A DNA stretch of 64,000 nt from Oxalobacteraceae bacterium UBA6018 (GTDB lineage: Bacteria > Pseudomonadota > Gammaproteobacteria > Burkholderiales > Burkholderiaceae_D): the NCBI GenBank assembly GCA_002428015.1, contig DIZW01000055.1, positions 80,536 through 144,535 on the forward strand, read 5' to 3'. The position numbers and the translations under genes are program-made. This document shows positions 35,461-44,468 of the stretch, piece after piece (the stretch's first letter is position 1; every line of letters starts with the position of its first letter). A model generated the notes under the pieces. The model ran no database searches, was not told the origin of the DNA, and saw only the letters and a program-made list of their open reading frames with translations.

Positions 35461-36651
35461 TCAGGCGGCCTGCAACAGCCGCTGGCGCAGCATGCGCTCC
35501 TGCCACACGCGCGGCGTGCAGCCGATCTCGCGGCCGAACACGGTGTACAGGTATTGCACCGAAGTGAAGCCGCAGCTGAGTGCCACGTCGGGCATGCTGG
35601 CCACGCCGCGCGTGAGCATCTGCTTAGCCTGTTCGAGTTTGAAGCGCAGGATCTCGTCATGCACCGAGTGGCCGCGCTCGCGCTTGAAGCGGGTTTCCAG
35701 CGCCGAGCGCGACATGCCCACGTTGTAGGCCACCTGCGCCGCCTTGATGCCGCGTTGAGCGTTCAGGCGAATGAAGTGCATGGCCCTCATCACCAGCGGG
35801 TCGCACAGCGGCGCGGCGGCATTGCCGTGCGGCGCCTGGGCCAGTTCCAGCGGCGCCACCTGTTCGTCCTGGATGCCCGGACACACGTCCAGAGCGCGCT
35901 GCAGCATCAGCGCGGCGCGCCGGCCCATCTCGTGGCGGTCCAGCATCACCGAAGCGAGCGCGACCGGCGACAGCTCCTGGGCCAGCGGATCGCTGTCGAC
36001 GCCGACGATCAGGATCTGCGCGCCGCTGTCGTAGCCGGCCAGGGCACAGGCCTGGCCGAGCATGCGGGCGCACACCGAATCTGGGGCGAAAATGGCGACT
36101 GGCCTGGGCAGTTGTACCAGCCAGGCGATCACCTGGCGCATCGGCCCCGACAGCGGGTGGGCATCGTGCTCGCAGCGCAGCAGCGCCACGGCCGCGCCAT
36201 CGCGCTGCGCCAGCGTGGCGAACGCCCGTTCGCGCTCGCGCAGCCAGGCCGTGCCCTCGTGCGTCCCGGCGCTGAACATGGCGAAGCGCGCGGCGCCCTG
36301 ACCGATCATGTAGTCGTAGGCCTTGCGCGCCACTGCCGCGTTATCGGCCAGCACCGCGGGCGGGCGCGCCCCGTATCGACCGCGCGGCGCACCAAGACCG
36401 ACCCCAACCACCGGCACCCCGCGTGCCGCCAGCGGCCCCAGGTCATGCTCGTCGCTGCTGCCGATAAACGCGTCGGCGTGCAGCATCAACCCGGCCAGCG
36501 CCTCGTCGTCGACCACCGGGGGCACCAGCAGAATGTTCCAGTTAAGGACGTGCTGGCGCACATGCTCGACGATGCCGCCGGTGATCCGGCCGTTGTGAAT
36601 CTCTTCATTGCCCAGCAATAGCGCTACCCGGCGGCGTTTGGTCGTTTCCAC
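35461..36651 (-). CDS. XylR-type AraC-family regulator
   Basis: Sugar-sensing activator, 396 aa. The N-terminal about 270 residues form a LacI/periplasmic-binding-like sensor (RVALLLGNEEIHNGRITGGI, VGVDSDPLAQELSPVALASV). The C-terminal about 100 residues carry two AraC helix-turn-helices (GIKAAQVAYNVGMSRSALET, PDVALSCGFTSVQYLYTVF) ending in GCTPRVWQ. This architecture is that of E. coli XylR. It is divergent from the GH8 gene, with a strong inverted repeat 34-66 bases upstream of its start, so autoregulation plus control of GH8 is plausible. A second XylR-type regulator lies at 52583-53761. Confidence 0.92.
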   Translation of the reverse strand: METTKRRRVALLLGNEEIHNGRITGGIVEHVRQHVLNWNILLVPPVVDDEALAGLMLHADAFIGSSDEHDLGPLAARGVPVVGVGLGAPRGRYGARPPAVLADNAAVARKAYDYMIGQGAARFAMFSAGTHEGTAWLRERERAFATLAQRDGAAVALLRCEHDAHPLSGPMRQVIAWLVQLPRPVAIFAPDSVCARMLGQACALAGYDSGAQILIVGVDSDPLAQELSPVALASVMLDRHEMGRRAALMLQRALDVCPGIQDEQVAPLELAQAPHGNAAAPLCDPLVMRAMHFIRLNAQRGIKAAQVAYNVGMSRSALETRFKRERGHSVHDEILRFKLEQAKQMLTRGVASMPDVALSCGFTSVQYLYTVFGREIGCTPRVWQERMLRQRLLQAA

Positions 36652-36684
36652 AGCGGTCTCCTTGACGTGCTTTTTTTATTTCAG

Positions 36685-36717
36685 GGAACGTTACCAGTGC
36701 AGCTCTGGTAACGTTCC
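36685..36717. promoter_or_regulatory. Inverted-repeat operator GGAACGTTACCAG / CTGGTAACGTTCC
   Basis: Perfect 13-bp inverted repeat with a 7-nt spacer, just upstream of the XylR-like gene. Each arm resembles a LacI/GalR-style TGGTAACGTT half operator. A third copy (CTGGTAACGTTGC) lies at 36771. Confidence 0.7.
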
Positions 36718-36770
36718 TCCATGCGTGCTCCGATGGTATCAGCCTGCTTCCTGCCAAGTCAACAAGGACT

Positions 36771-36783
36771 CTGGTAACGTTGC
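36771..36783 (+). promoter_or_regulatory. Third CTGGTAACGTT half-site
   Basis: CTGGTAACGTTGC, same orientation as the right arm of the palindrome, 66 bases downstream of it. Spaced half-sites between divergent genes suggest looping or cooperative binding. The rest of 36784-37080 shows no gene; an AGGAAAG ribosome site precedes the GH8 ATG. Confidence 0.5.
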
Positions 36784-37080
36784 GATAACGCCGCGCGATG
36801 CGCCTCGCATGGCGCCCGCCCGCAGCCGAGCTGAGCTGCCGGGCACTGTGAAAAAGCGCAAGGCCGACAACGTAAAATCGAAATAGATGTGCCCACCTTC
36901 CGGGCGCAACATAGTGCAGTCATGCGGTCAGAGCATGAGCATCATAGTCAAAACGTATAACTTGGAGCTTCACCATTGCATGGCTGACAGTCCGCCACCC
37001 GGGCGGCACAGGACGGGACCCGGCGCCGCATGCCGCGTGCCAGTCTCACAGCGACTTCAATCAGATGAAAAAGGAAAGAA

Positions 37081-38724
37081 ATGAATCCGATAAATCCCCA
37101 TAAACGACTGATCATGCGCAGCGCCGGCGTGCTCATCCTGGCCATGGCCGGCGCGGCGGGCAATGCGCTTGCCGCCGTCAACGAGCCCTACCAGGTCAAG
37201 GTCAGCTACGACCCCACCGGGCCGCGCGCCAGCGTCACCTTCGGCGCCGACGGCCCGGCCGCCTACGGCTATGGCATCGAGCGGCGTCCGGTCGGGCGCA
37301 CCACCTGGAACCAGGTCGGCTACATCAATGAACCGCTGCGCAGCTACCTCGACGCCACGGTGGCGCCGCTGACACGTTACGAGTACCGCGTGAAGGCTTA
37401 CCGGCCGGGCGGCCCAAGCAGCGGCTACATCAGCACCAGCACAGCGACCATCGCGCTGAACTTCCCGTATTACACGGCCTATCCGAACGGCATCGCGCCG
37501 AGCAATTTCACGCGCGAGCAGCAGGCCGCCGACGCGCGCGCGATGTACGGCTACTGGCGCGCCAAGTACACTACGACGACCGGGGCCGGCACGGGGGGGA
37601 TGCGCGTATACAAGTCCGATGAAAATGGCGAGACGGTGTCGGAAGGCCAGGGCTACGGCATGGTGATCTCGGTGTACATGGCCGATTCCGGCAACAACGC
37701 CAAGAGCGACTTCGACATGATGCTCACCTACTACAAATCCAAGCACAAAGTTGCCTCCGATGGCAGCAACACGGGCTTGATGGCGTGGCGCGTGAATGCC
37801 GACGGCAGCATCGCCGATAACTGGGTAGCGCCAGACGGCGACATGGATGCGGCCTGGGCGCTGCTGGTGGCCGACCGCAAGTGGGGCAGCGGAAATGGCA
37901 ATCCCAACTACTGGGGCGAAGCGCAGAACATCCTGAACGGGCTGCAGAAATGGGCCACCTACAACCATAGCACCACCAGCTCCGACCTGATCGCCAATGC
38001 GGACAAGGAGCTGTCAGCGCAGGAAGGCGCCGGCAATTACACCATGAGCTCCTACCAGATGGTGGGCTACATGTCGGAATTCGCCAACGCCTCCGACACC
38101 ACCCGCGCCGCCCAGTGGCATGACACGCTCAAGGCCGGCTACAAGGCCTACGACTATTTCTACGACACCCACTCGAGCACCGCCCTGACGCCCTTCACCT
38201 TCCTGACGATGCCCGGCGCGACCCAGTACCAGCAGGGTTCGAAAGGGTATTCGTTCGGGCCCGATTCCTGCCGCGTGCCATGGCGCGTCGGAATGGACTA
38301 TCTGTGGCACGGCAATGCCCATTCGGCCTGGGTGGCCGGGCAGATCCCATCGGTGCGTTCGACGCTGGCGCACGACATGCCGATGGTCAATGCGGCCTGG
38401 TTCAAGAACGCCACCGGCGGCCGCCCTCAGACCGCCTGGTACCACTATGAGCTCGACGGCACGCCCACGGTCGGCACCACCCACTGGGGCCAGCGCCACA
38501 CGGCCGGCGCGATGGCGGTGGGCGCGATGACCGACACCAGCAACCAGTCCTGGCTCAACGACCTGTACAGCTATATGCGGGTACAGATTCCGGGCCAGCC
38601 GTACACCAGCGACGGCATCACCCTGACGCCCGAGTACTACGCCGATACGGTGCTGATGGTGACCATGATCGCAGTCACCGGCAACATGCCCAATCTACCC
38701 AACGTGGCCATCCCGGCGCAGTAA
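37081..38724 (+). CDS. GH8 glycosidase with N-terminal fibronectin III domain
   Basis: Exported inverting glycosidase, 547 aa. The signal peptide is LIMRSAGVLILAMAGAAGNALA. Residues about 35-125 are fibronectin III-like (YGYGIERRPVGRTTWNQVG, YEYRVKAYRPGG). The GH8 (alpha/alpha)6 domain has SEGQGYGM with catalytic acid E188, APDGDMDAA (D252/D254) and DSCRVPWR with D395 at the position of the family's base. GH8 covers endoglucanase, chitosanase, xylanase and reducing-end exo-oligoxylanase; nearby XylR-like and GH10 genes favour xylan (inference). A clear terminator follows. The last about 110 bases are duplicated at 39316-39435. Confidence 0.92.
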   Translation: MNPINPHKRLIMRSAGVLILAMAGAAGNALAAVNEPYQVKVSYDPTGPRASVTFGADGPAAYGYGIERRPVGRTTWNQVGYINEPLRSYLDATVAPLTRYEYRVKAYRPGGPSSGYISTSTATIALNFPYYTAYPNGIAPSNFTREQQAADARAMYGYWRAKYTTTTGAGTGGMRVYKSDENGETVSEGQGYGMVISVYMADSGNNAKSDFDMMLTYYKSKHKVASDGSNTGLMAWRVNADGSIADNWVAPDGDMDAAWALLVADRKWGSGNGNPNYWGEAQNILNGLQKWATYNHSTTSSDLIANADKELSAQEGAGNYTMSSYQMVGYMSEFANASDTTRAAQWHDTLKAGYKAYDYFYDTHSSTALTPFTFLTMPGATQYQQGSKGYSFGPDSCRVPWRVGMDYLWHGNAHSAWVAGQIPSVRSTLAHDMPMVNAAWFKNATGGRPQTAWYHYELDGTPTVGTTHWGQRHTAGAMAVGAMTDTSNQSWLNDLYSYMRVQIPGQPYTSDGITLTPEYYADTVLMVTMIAVTGNMPNLPNVAIPAQ

Positions 38725-38756
38725 GCCGCCGCCGCGCGGCCAGACCGCCAAGGTCC

Positions 38757-39317
38757 GGGACTGGCCGGCCGGCGCCGCAGCGCTTCCCGGCTGCGGCGTT
38801 TTTTCATGCCCGCCGCCGCGCGGGCCCGGCGGCGCCAGCCAGCATACCGCGAGCGGGGCAGCGTGGCCAGCATCAGCAGGATGAAAATCCCCTGGCAGCC
38901 CGGCGCCGGTCGCAGGTGGCCGCTGACCAGCCCGGCAAGCATGAAGCCCGGCCCCTTGAAGGCGAGGCAAAGGCGTTCTGGGCAGTGACCTAAGGTCCCG
39001 GCGCCATCTGCTGCACCCTGTGCACCATCAGGCCGACCGGGCGGCCGCGACCAGCGCCAGGCTGTCCGGCTGAAACAGGCCCAGCAACACGAAGCTGAGT
39101 GGGCATATTCGCCGCGATGCACCGCTTCATCAGCGCGCGGCAGTCCGACGCCCGCCAGGTCGATTCCGCCCGGCGGCGAGCCGCTCAGGGACGAGGCGAT
39201 CCCGCAGGTGCCGCAGAGCAGGCCCAGCATGTCATCGGACAGCCCCAGCCCGCCGCGCGCGGGCGATCAGGAGAAAGGCGTCCACCTTGTCGATCAGGCC
39301 GCCGCTGGTCAGATACA
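38757..39317 (-). pseudogene. Degenerate duplicate of the AmpG-like MFS gene 3' part
   Basis: The minus strand repeats, with many substitutions and small deletions, the sequence of 39460-40069, the C-terminal third of the AmpG-like transporter. Examples are the pieces encoding GLPRADEAVHRGE, ASSLSGSPPGGI and GFMLAGLVSGHL. No continuous frame remains. The piece ends abruptly at 39317, where it joins a copy of the GH8 3' end. It is the first half of a tandem-duplication scar. Confidence 0.8.
38773..38804 (+). terminator. Intrinsic terminator of GH8
   Basis: CGCCGCAG, 10-nt loop, CTGCGGCG, then six T. A textbook rho-independent terminator about 50 bases after the GH8 stop codon. Confidence 0.8.
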
Positions 39318-39435
39318 TCACGCTGACGCCCGAGTACCACGCCGATACCGTGCCGATGCGGCGCCGATGAAGACCATGATCGCAGTCACCGGCAACATGC
39401 CCAATTTACCCAACGTGGCCGTCCCGGCGCAGTAA
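39316..39435 (+). pseudogene. Duplicate of the GH8 3' end
   Basis: Copy of 38616-38724 (the codons for ITLTPEYYADTVLMV to VAIPAQ and the stop). There is an 11-base insertion near 39360, and single changes such as IPAQ to VPAQ. It lacks everything upstream and cannot be expressed as GH8. Offset from the original is 700 bases at the start and 711 at the end. Confidence 0.85.
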
Positions 39436-39458
39436 GACGCTGCCGCGCGGCCGGACTG

Positions 39459-40841
39459 CTAAGGTTCGGACTGGCCGGCCAGCGCCGCGGCAGGTCCAGG
39501 CGGCGCTGTTCCATGCCCGCCGTCGCGCGGGTCCAGCGGCGCCAGCCAGCACACCGCGAACGAGGGCAGCGTGGCCAGCATCACCAGGATGAAAAACCCC
39601 TGGTAGCCCAGCGCCTGTTGCAGGTGGCCGCTGACCAGCCCGGTAAGCATGAAGCCCAGCCCCTTGAAGGCGGTGGCGAAGGCGTAGTGGGCAGTGACGT
39701 AAGGTCCCGGCGCCATCTGCTGCATCATGTACACCATTAGGCCGACCACGCCGAAGCCGTAGAAGAACTTCTCGACCATCACGCCGGCCGCGACCAGCAC
39801 CAGGTTGTCCGGCTGAAATACGCCCAGCAACACGAAGCTGAGGTTGGGGATATTCACCGCGATGCACAGCTTCATCAGCGCGCGCGGCAGTCCGACGCGC
39901 GACAGGTAGATTCCGCCCAGCAGCGAGCCGCTCAGGGTCGAGGCGATCCCGCAGGTGCCGTAGATCAGGCCCAGCATTTCATTGGACAGCCCCAGCCCGC
40001 CGCGCGCGCGCGGGTCGACCATGAAGAAGGCGCCCACCTTGTCGATCAGGCCGACGCTGGTCAGATACAGCAGCGCGAAGGCGATCATGCGCCAGATGCC
40101 GGGCTTGTGGAAGAACGTCATGAAGGCGTCGGCCATGATCGCGAAAGCATGGCGCAGCGAGGCCGGCGGATGCGAGGCCGGCGCGCCGGGCGGCATCTGG
40201 CGCGCATGCCACAGCGGCATGAGCAGGCACAGCAGCGCGAGCAGCACGAACACGACCTGCCACGAGCTGGCCCAGACCGCGCCCGGCGCATTGTCCGGGT
40301 GCCCGAACAGGTTCTTGTGCAGATAGCCCGACAGGTAGACCAGGCCGCCGGTGGCGATGATCGGGCCCAGGTTCCATGACAGGCTCATGATGCCGGTGAA
40401 GAAGGACTGCTGGTCGGGCCGCAGCTCGGTCACGAACACGCCGTCGGTGGCGATGTCCTGGATCGAGCCGAGCAGGGAGATAAGGAACATCAGGGCCAGC
40501 ATGGCGCCGATGTTCACCGGCCCGGACAGCAGCAGCGCCAGCGCGCCGAAGCAGGCGCCGATCGCGCCCTGGGCGCACAGCACGAAGAACCTCTTGGTGC
40601 GGTACATCTCGACGATCGGCGAAAACAGCGGCTTGATGGTGTAGGCCAGGATCAGCAGGCTGGCGTACTCGGCGGCCTTGCCGTTGTCCATGCCGAGGTT
40701 CTTGAACATCACCGCCGCCACGCTGTTGAGGGTGACGAACACCAGGCCCATGGTCAGGTAGCCCGAAGGCACCCACAGCCAGGGCGAGCGGCGCGGCGGC
40801 GCCTGGGCGGCGAGGGCCAGTTGGCTGTCCGGGGCGCTCAT
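39459..40841 (-). CDS. AmpG-like MFS transporter
   Basis: Inner-membrane permease, 460 aa, about 12 membrane spans. SVAAVMFKNLGMDNGKAAEY, ILAYTIKPLFSPIVEMYRTK, GSIQDIATDGVFVTELRPDQ and GIMSLSWNLGPIIATGG place it in the AmpG/SLC33-like branch of MFS, whose best-known member imports GlcNAc-anhydromuropeptides. Its ATG overlaps the stop of the upstream GH2 gene (ATGA at 40838-40841), so the pair is translated together. It probably imports the oligosaccharide hydrolysed by that cytoplasmic GH2 enzyme (inference). Its 3' third is also present as a broken tandem copy at 38757-39317. Confidence 0.87.
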   Translation of the reverse strand: MSAPDSQLALAAQAPPRRSPWLWVPSGYLTMGLVFVTLNSVAAVMFKNLGMDNGKAAEYASLLILAYTIKPLFSPIVEMYRTKRFFVLCAQGAIGACFGALALLLSGPVNIGAMLALMFLISLLGSIQDIATDGVFVTELRPDQQSFFTGIMSLSWNLGPIIATGGLVYLSGYLHKNLFGHPDNAPGAVWASSWQVVFVLLALLCLLMPLWHARQMPPGAPASHPPASLRHAFAIMADAFMTFFHKPGIWRMIAFALLYLTSVGLIDKVGAFFMVDPRARGGLGLSNEMLGLIYGTCGIASTLSGSLLGGIYLSRVGLPRALMKLCIAVNIPNLSFVLLGVFQPDNLVLVAAGVMVEKFFYGFGVVGLMVYMMQQMAPGPYVTAHYAFATAFKGLGFMLTGLVSGHLQQALGYQGFFILVMLATLPSFAVCWLAPLDPRDGGHGTAPPGPAAALAGQSEP

Positions 40842-43800
40842 GCCGCCGCTCCGGCCAGGTTGATGCGGCGGGTGCCGCCGTTCCAGGCGCGCAGGCCGAG
40901 CTGGGCCGCGCGTCCGGGAGCGGCCTCGATCCGCACCGCCAGCGCCTCGCCCGGCAGCAGGCTGATGTAATTGTCGCTGTAGTAGGCCGGCAGCACCCGC
41001 TGCCCTTCCCCGTCGAGCAGGGTCAGCTTGTTGTGCAGGCTGGGCGTGGCCGTGGCGTTGACCAGCATCAATTCGATGGCGCCGGGCGCGCGGCGCGTGA
41101 CCGTCACCTGCACATCGGCTTCCGGCATGCCGTTCAGGCCGCGCGACGCCGACGGGCTGCGGGCCAGCCAGTACAGGTTGCGCGAATGGCGCCGGCCGTC
41201 GGCGCCGTGCAATTCCAGCAGCGCCAGCAGCACCCCCTCATGCCGCAGCAGCGCCTCGATGCCGATCTCGCGCGGCGCCGAGACCGCGTTGGGCGCCAGG
41301 TCGAGCACCGTGGCGCCTTCGCCCAGCGTCGTGCCGTCCAGGCGCAGCAGGCGCCAGGACAGTTGCGCGCCGCCCAGCGCCGCGGTGCCGACGTTGACCG
41401 CCAGCGCCGCGTGCCCGGGCAGGTTCAGCTGGGCGTGCACCGGCTCCAGCGCCGCCCGGGCGCCATAGAAGGCCGCGTGGGTGTCGTAGTCGTGGCTGTA
41501 GATCTGCCACTGGGTGCTGGGCCAGGCCGGATGGCTCATCCACAACAGGCGGCCGCTGTGGCGTTGCCACAGTCCGCCGTTCATGCCCTCGAAAATGGCG
41601 CGGTGGTTGTCGAAGTTGAGCATCTGGGCCTTGCGCTCGAAGTCTTCCAGCGAGGTCGGCGGCCCGAAGCGCTCGGCCAGCGCCGCCTCGAACGGCGCGG
41701 TATCGCCGTTCTCGTCGCTGTGCCAGTCGTGATAGGCCCAGGTATCGTTGATCGGCCAGCGGTCCTCGGCCGGCACGAAGGCTTCGAACGCTTCCAGCGT
41801 GGGAAACGACTGGGTCCCGATCTCGGTGGAAAAGCCCTGCGCCACCTGGTCGAAATAGGCGCGCGGCTCGCGGTAGTTCCACGGGCCGCTCTCCTGCAGG
41901 TTGACCTGGCGCGAGTTGGGCAGGTACAGGCGGCTGCCGTCTTCCTCGCGCACCAGCCGGTCCAGGCCCTGGTTCAGCACCGGCTGCGGCACGCCTTCAT
42001 TGCGCCCGATCCAGGCGGCGATGCAGGGATGATTGCGGTAGCGCCGCAGCACGTCGCGCGCGTTGGCCAGGAACAGGGCCGGATCCTGCGGCTCGACCTG
42101 ATGGTCCTGGGTCGAGGCCCAGAAGTCATTGAGCACCAGCAGGCCGTACTCGTCGGCCAGCTCGAAAAACGCCGGTTCGGTGCATTGTCCGACCCAGTTG
42201 CGGATGGTATTCATGTTGGCCTCGCGATGCAGACGGAAGTATGGCTCCAGGCGGCTGCGCTCGACGCGCTTGAGCCAGTCGTCCATCCCCCAGTTACCGC
42301 CGCGCACGGCGATGCGCACGTCATTGACGCGCAACACCATGAACGGCGCCAGGCTGTCCTCCGGCAGGTAGCGCAGGGCGGCGCTGGCCGTGGCCGCGGG
42401 ATGCAAGGACGGCGCCCACAGGCCGCCTCCAAGCGCCAGTATATGCTGGTGGTCGAGTTCGACCAGCGCCTGCCCGTCGGCGCGCGCCCGGGCCGGCTCG
42501 GCTTCGACCCGAACCAGGGCGCCCCCCGGCTCGACCAGCGACAGCTCGTAGCTCAGTTTGCGGATGCCGAAGCGGTAGCGGCGCGCGTCGGAGCAGGCGC
42601 CGCCCGCGTGCACCTTCAGCTCGACAGCGTACAGGTTCGGTTCGCCATAGCCGTTCGGCCACCACAGCGAGGGCGTGGCGATGTCGAGCGCGCCGCAGGC
42701 GGCCGCTTCGATGCGCAGGGTGTGCCGGCCCGGCGCCAGCTCGCGTTCGAGCAGCGCCGTGCGCACCGGATGGCGCCCGGACAAGTCGTGCAGCGCCAGG
42801 TCGATGCGCACCGGCAGGCGCTCCTGGCCCAGGTTGTGCAGCGGCAGGTCGAGTTCCAGGCAGGCGCGCTCGGCCGGAGTGCCGGGAAACTGCGCCACCA
42901 CCTGGGCGTCGCCCAGCCGCACCGGGCCGCTGCTGCCCAGCTCCACCGCCTGCCACAGGCCGGTGTTGCGGTCGCGCACCCCCGGAATCCAGTCCCAGCC
43001 TTCGGTGGCGACGAAGGTCGGCCCGTCGATGGCAAGGATGCCGCCGTTGGCGCCCGGCCCGCCGCGCAGCGACTGCTCGTGCGGAATGCCCGGATGCGGC
43101 GGCGGAGAGACCCGCACCGCCAGCACGTTGGGCTGGCCTGGGCGCAGCACCTCGGCCAGCTCGAACTGGCCGCGCACGAAGGCGCCGCGCATGCTGCCCA
43201 GGCGGGTGCCGTTGCACCATACCTCCGCCGCGTAGTTGACGCCGTCCAGGCGCAGCCAGGCGCGCGCGGGGTCGAGGTCGCCCGGCAGCTCGAACTCGCT
43301 GCGGTACCACCAGTCCTGGCGGCACAGCGCTTCCGGCACTTCCAGGTTGGCCAGGCCGATGCCTGGATCGGGCACCTGGCCGCGCGCGATCAGCGTGGTC
43401 AGCACGGTGCCCGGCACCACCGCCTCGAGCCAGGCGTCGCCCGGCGCCGGTCCTGGAGCGGACAGCGCGGCGCCGTCGGCGGCGGCGGCATCGGCGCTGC
43501 TCAACTGCCAGCGCCGCACCAAGTAGCGCTGGGCACCGTTCTCTTCCAGCACCGCGCCCTCGGGCAGCGGCTGGGCGCGCGCCAGAGGCGCCTCCCCGGC
43601 CAGCGCGCGCGGCAGCGTGGCGCTGGCCTGGGGCACGGCCAGGCCGGCCTGCTGGCGCGTCTGCAGCGGCCAGGCGCGCATATTCGGTTCGAACGGCAGC
43701 AAGGCCTCGCGCGGCGGCGCGGCGGGCGCCAGCGCGACCTCGCCCGCATGCACTTCCAACCCGGCCAACAGGCCGGCGAAGCGCCCGCCCTGCGCGCGCG

Positions 43801-44209
43801 GCGCCAATTCCACGCAATCGAAGGGCTGGTGCGACAGCGCCAGCGCGGCGTGCGCGCGGGTACCGCCGGCTCCGTACAGCCAGGCGCCGCGCGGGCCGAC
43901 CCGCACGCCTATCCAGGTCCAGGCGCCAGCGCGCTCCAGCGCCAGGCGCAGGGTGCCGGCCGGCGTGTGCAGGACGGCCCAGCCGTCCTCCGCCAGCAAC
44001 TCGACCGGGCCGGTTCCGGCGCCAGTCAGGCGCAGCAGCGGCGCCGGCAGGCAGGCCGCTCCCGCCGGCCTGAACCAGCAGGCCAGGCTGTAGCCCTGGC
44101 CTTCCAGGGCGGCGGGAGGCGCCGCCAGGGATTTGCGCAGCGCGCCGCCGGCGGCGCGAAAACTGGCGTGGAAAGGTCCTCCGACGCGCTGGGTGGTAGT
44201 CACTGTCAT
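40838..44209 (-). CDS. GH2 exo-beta-glycosidase with N-terminal LamG-like domain, no signal peptide
   Basis: 1123 aa. Start ATG 44209 follows GAGATCGAG; the longer frame has no credible start. Residues about 20-170 form a concanavalin/LamG-like sandwich (GYSLACWFRPAG, WTWIGVRVGPRGAWLYGAGG). GH2 domains follow: sugar-binding (WWYRSEFELPGDLDPARAWL), immunoglobulin-like, then the barrel with GGNWGMDDWLKR, acid/base E738 in IGRNEGVP and probable nucleophile E796 in FSTEIGTQS. The layout resembles exo-beta-glucosaminidase and beta-mannosidase types. No signal peptide is seen, unlike nearly every other glycosidase here, so it probably works in the cytoplasm on a sugar brought in by the co-translated AmpG-like transporter. 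Confidence 0.85.
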   Translation of the reverse strand: MTVTTTQRVGGPFHASFRAAGGALRKSLAAPPAALEGQGYSLACWFRPAGAACLPAPLLRLTGAGTGPVELLAEDGWAVLHTPAGTLRLALERAGAWTWIGVRVGPRGAWLYGAGGTRAHAALALSHQPFDCVELAPRAQGGRFAGLLAGLEVHAGEVALAPAAPPREALLPFEPNMRAWPLQTRQQAGLAVPQASATLPRALAGEAPLARAQPLPEGAVLEENGAQRYLVRRWQLSSADAAAADGAALSAPGPAPGDAWLEAVVPGTVLTTLIARGQVPDPGIGLANLEVPEALCRQDWWYRSEFELPGDLDPARAWLRLDGVNYAAEVWCNGTRLGSMRGAFVRGQFELAEVLRPGQPNVLAVRVSPPPHPGIPHEQSLRGGPGANGGILAIDGPTFVATEGWDWIPGVRDRNTGLWQAVELGSSGPVRLGDAQVVAQFPGTPAERACLELDLPLHNLGQERLPVRIDLALHDLSGRHPVRTALLERELAPGRHTLRIEAAACGALDIATPSLWWPNGYGEPNLYAVELKVHAGGACSDARRYRFGIRKLSYELSLVEPGGALVRVEAEPARARADGQALVELDHQHILALGGGLWAPSLHPAATASAALRYLPEDSLAPFMVLRVNDVRIAVRGGNWGMDDWLKRVERSRLEPYFRLHREANMNTIRNWVGQCTEPAFFELADEYGLLVLNDFWASTQDHQVEPQDPALFLANARDVLRRYRNHPCIAAWIGRNEGVPQPVLNQGLDRLVREEDGSRLYLPNSRQVNLQESGPWNYREPRAYFDQVAQGFSTEIGTQSFPTLEAFEAFVPAEDRWPINDTWAYHDWHSDENGDTAPFEAALAERFGPPTSLEDFERKAQMLNFDNHRAIFEGMNGGLWQRHSGRLLWMSHPAWPSTQWQIYSHDYDTHAAFYGARAALEPVHAQLNLPGHAALAVNVGTAALGGAQLSWRLLRLDGTTLGEGATVLDLAPNAVSAPREIGIEALLRHEGVLLALLELHGADGRRHSRNLYWLARSPSASRGLNGMPEADVQVTVTRRAPGAIELMLVNATATPSLHNKLTLLDGEGQRVLPAYYSDNYISLLPGEALAVRIEAAPGRAAQLGLRAWNGGTRRINLAGAAA

Positions 44210-44287
44210 TTGCTCGATCTCATCAATGGGAAGCTGGCGCCACGGTGGCGCCGAGACCAGCAGTGTGCGCAGCGCGGCCCTGGCCTG

Positions 44288-44299
44288 CAATTGCGAAAA
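44288..44299 (+). promoter_or_regulatory. CAATTGCGAAAA site upstream of GH2
   Basis: Exact reverse complement of TTTTCGCAATTG at 32839-32850. It lies 79 bases upstream of the GH2 start, with a second, shorter match at 44365-44375. Confidence 0.4.
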
Positions 44300-44364
44300 G
44301 TGCGCGCCGCGCTTGGGTTTTCGTTTAGCGGCCGATGCTGGATTTCCGCAAGCCCAATTGGACC

Positions 44365-44375
44365 TTTCGCAATTG
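44365..44375 (-). promoter_or_regulatory. TTTCGCAATTG site upstream of GH2
   Basis: Second copy of the motif, in opposite orientation to the 44288 site, with 65 bases between them. Nearby are two direct copies of AATTGTCATT (44390 and 44431, 41 apart) and a palindrome CGAAGCTAGCTTCG at 44402-44415. Confidence 0.4.
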
Positions 44376-44468
44376 AAAACATGCTGACAAATTGTCATTA
44401 TCGAAGCTAGCTTCGGCATGCTGCCGGGGTAATTGTCATTGACCTCGCCTTTCATCGGGCGCCTCGTT

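Noticed and set aside
41033..44410. 1125-codon plus-strand frame over GH2
   Set aside because: Antisense shadow of GH2; the translation is Arg/Gln/Ala-rich without domains.
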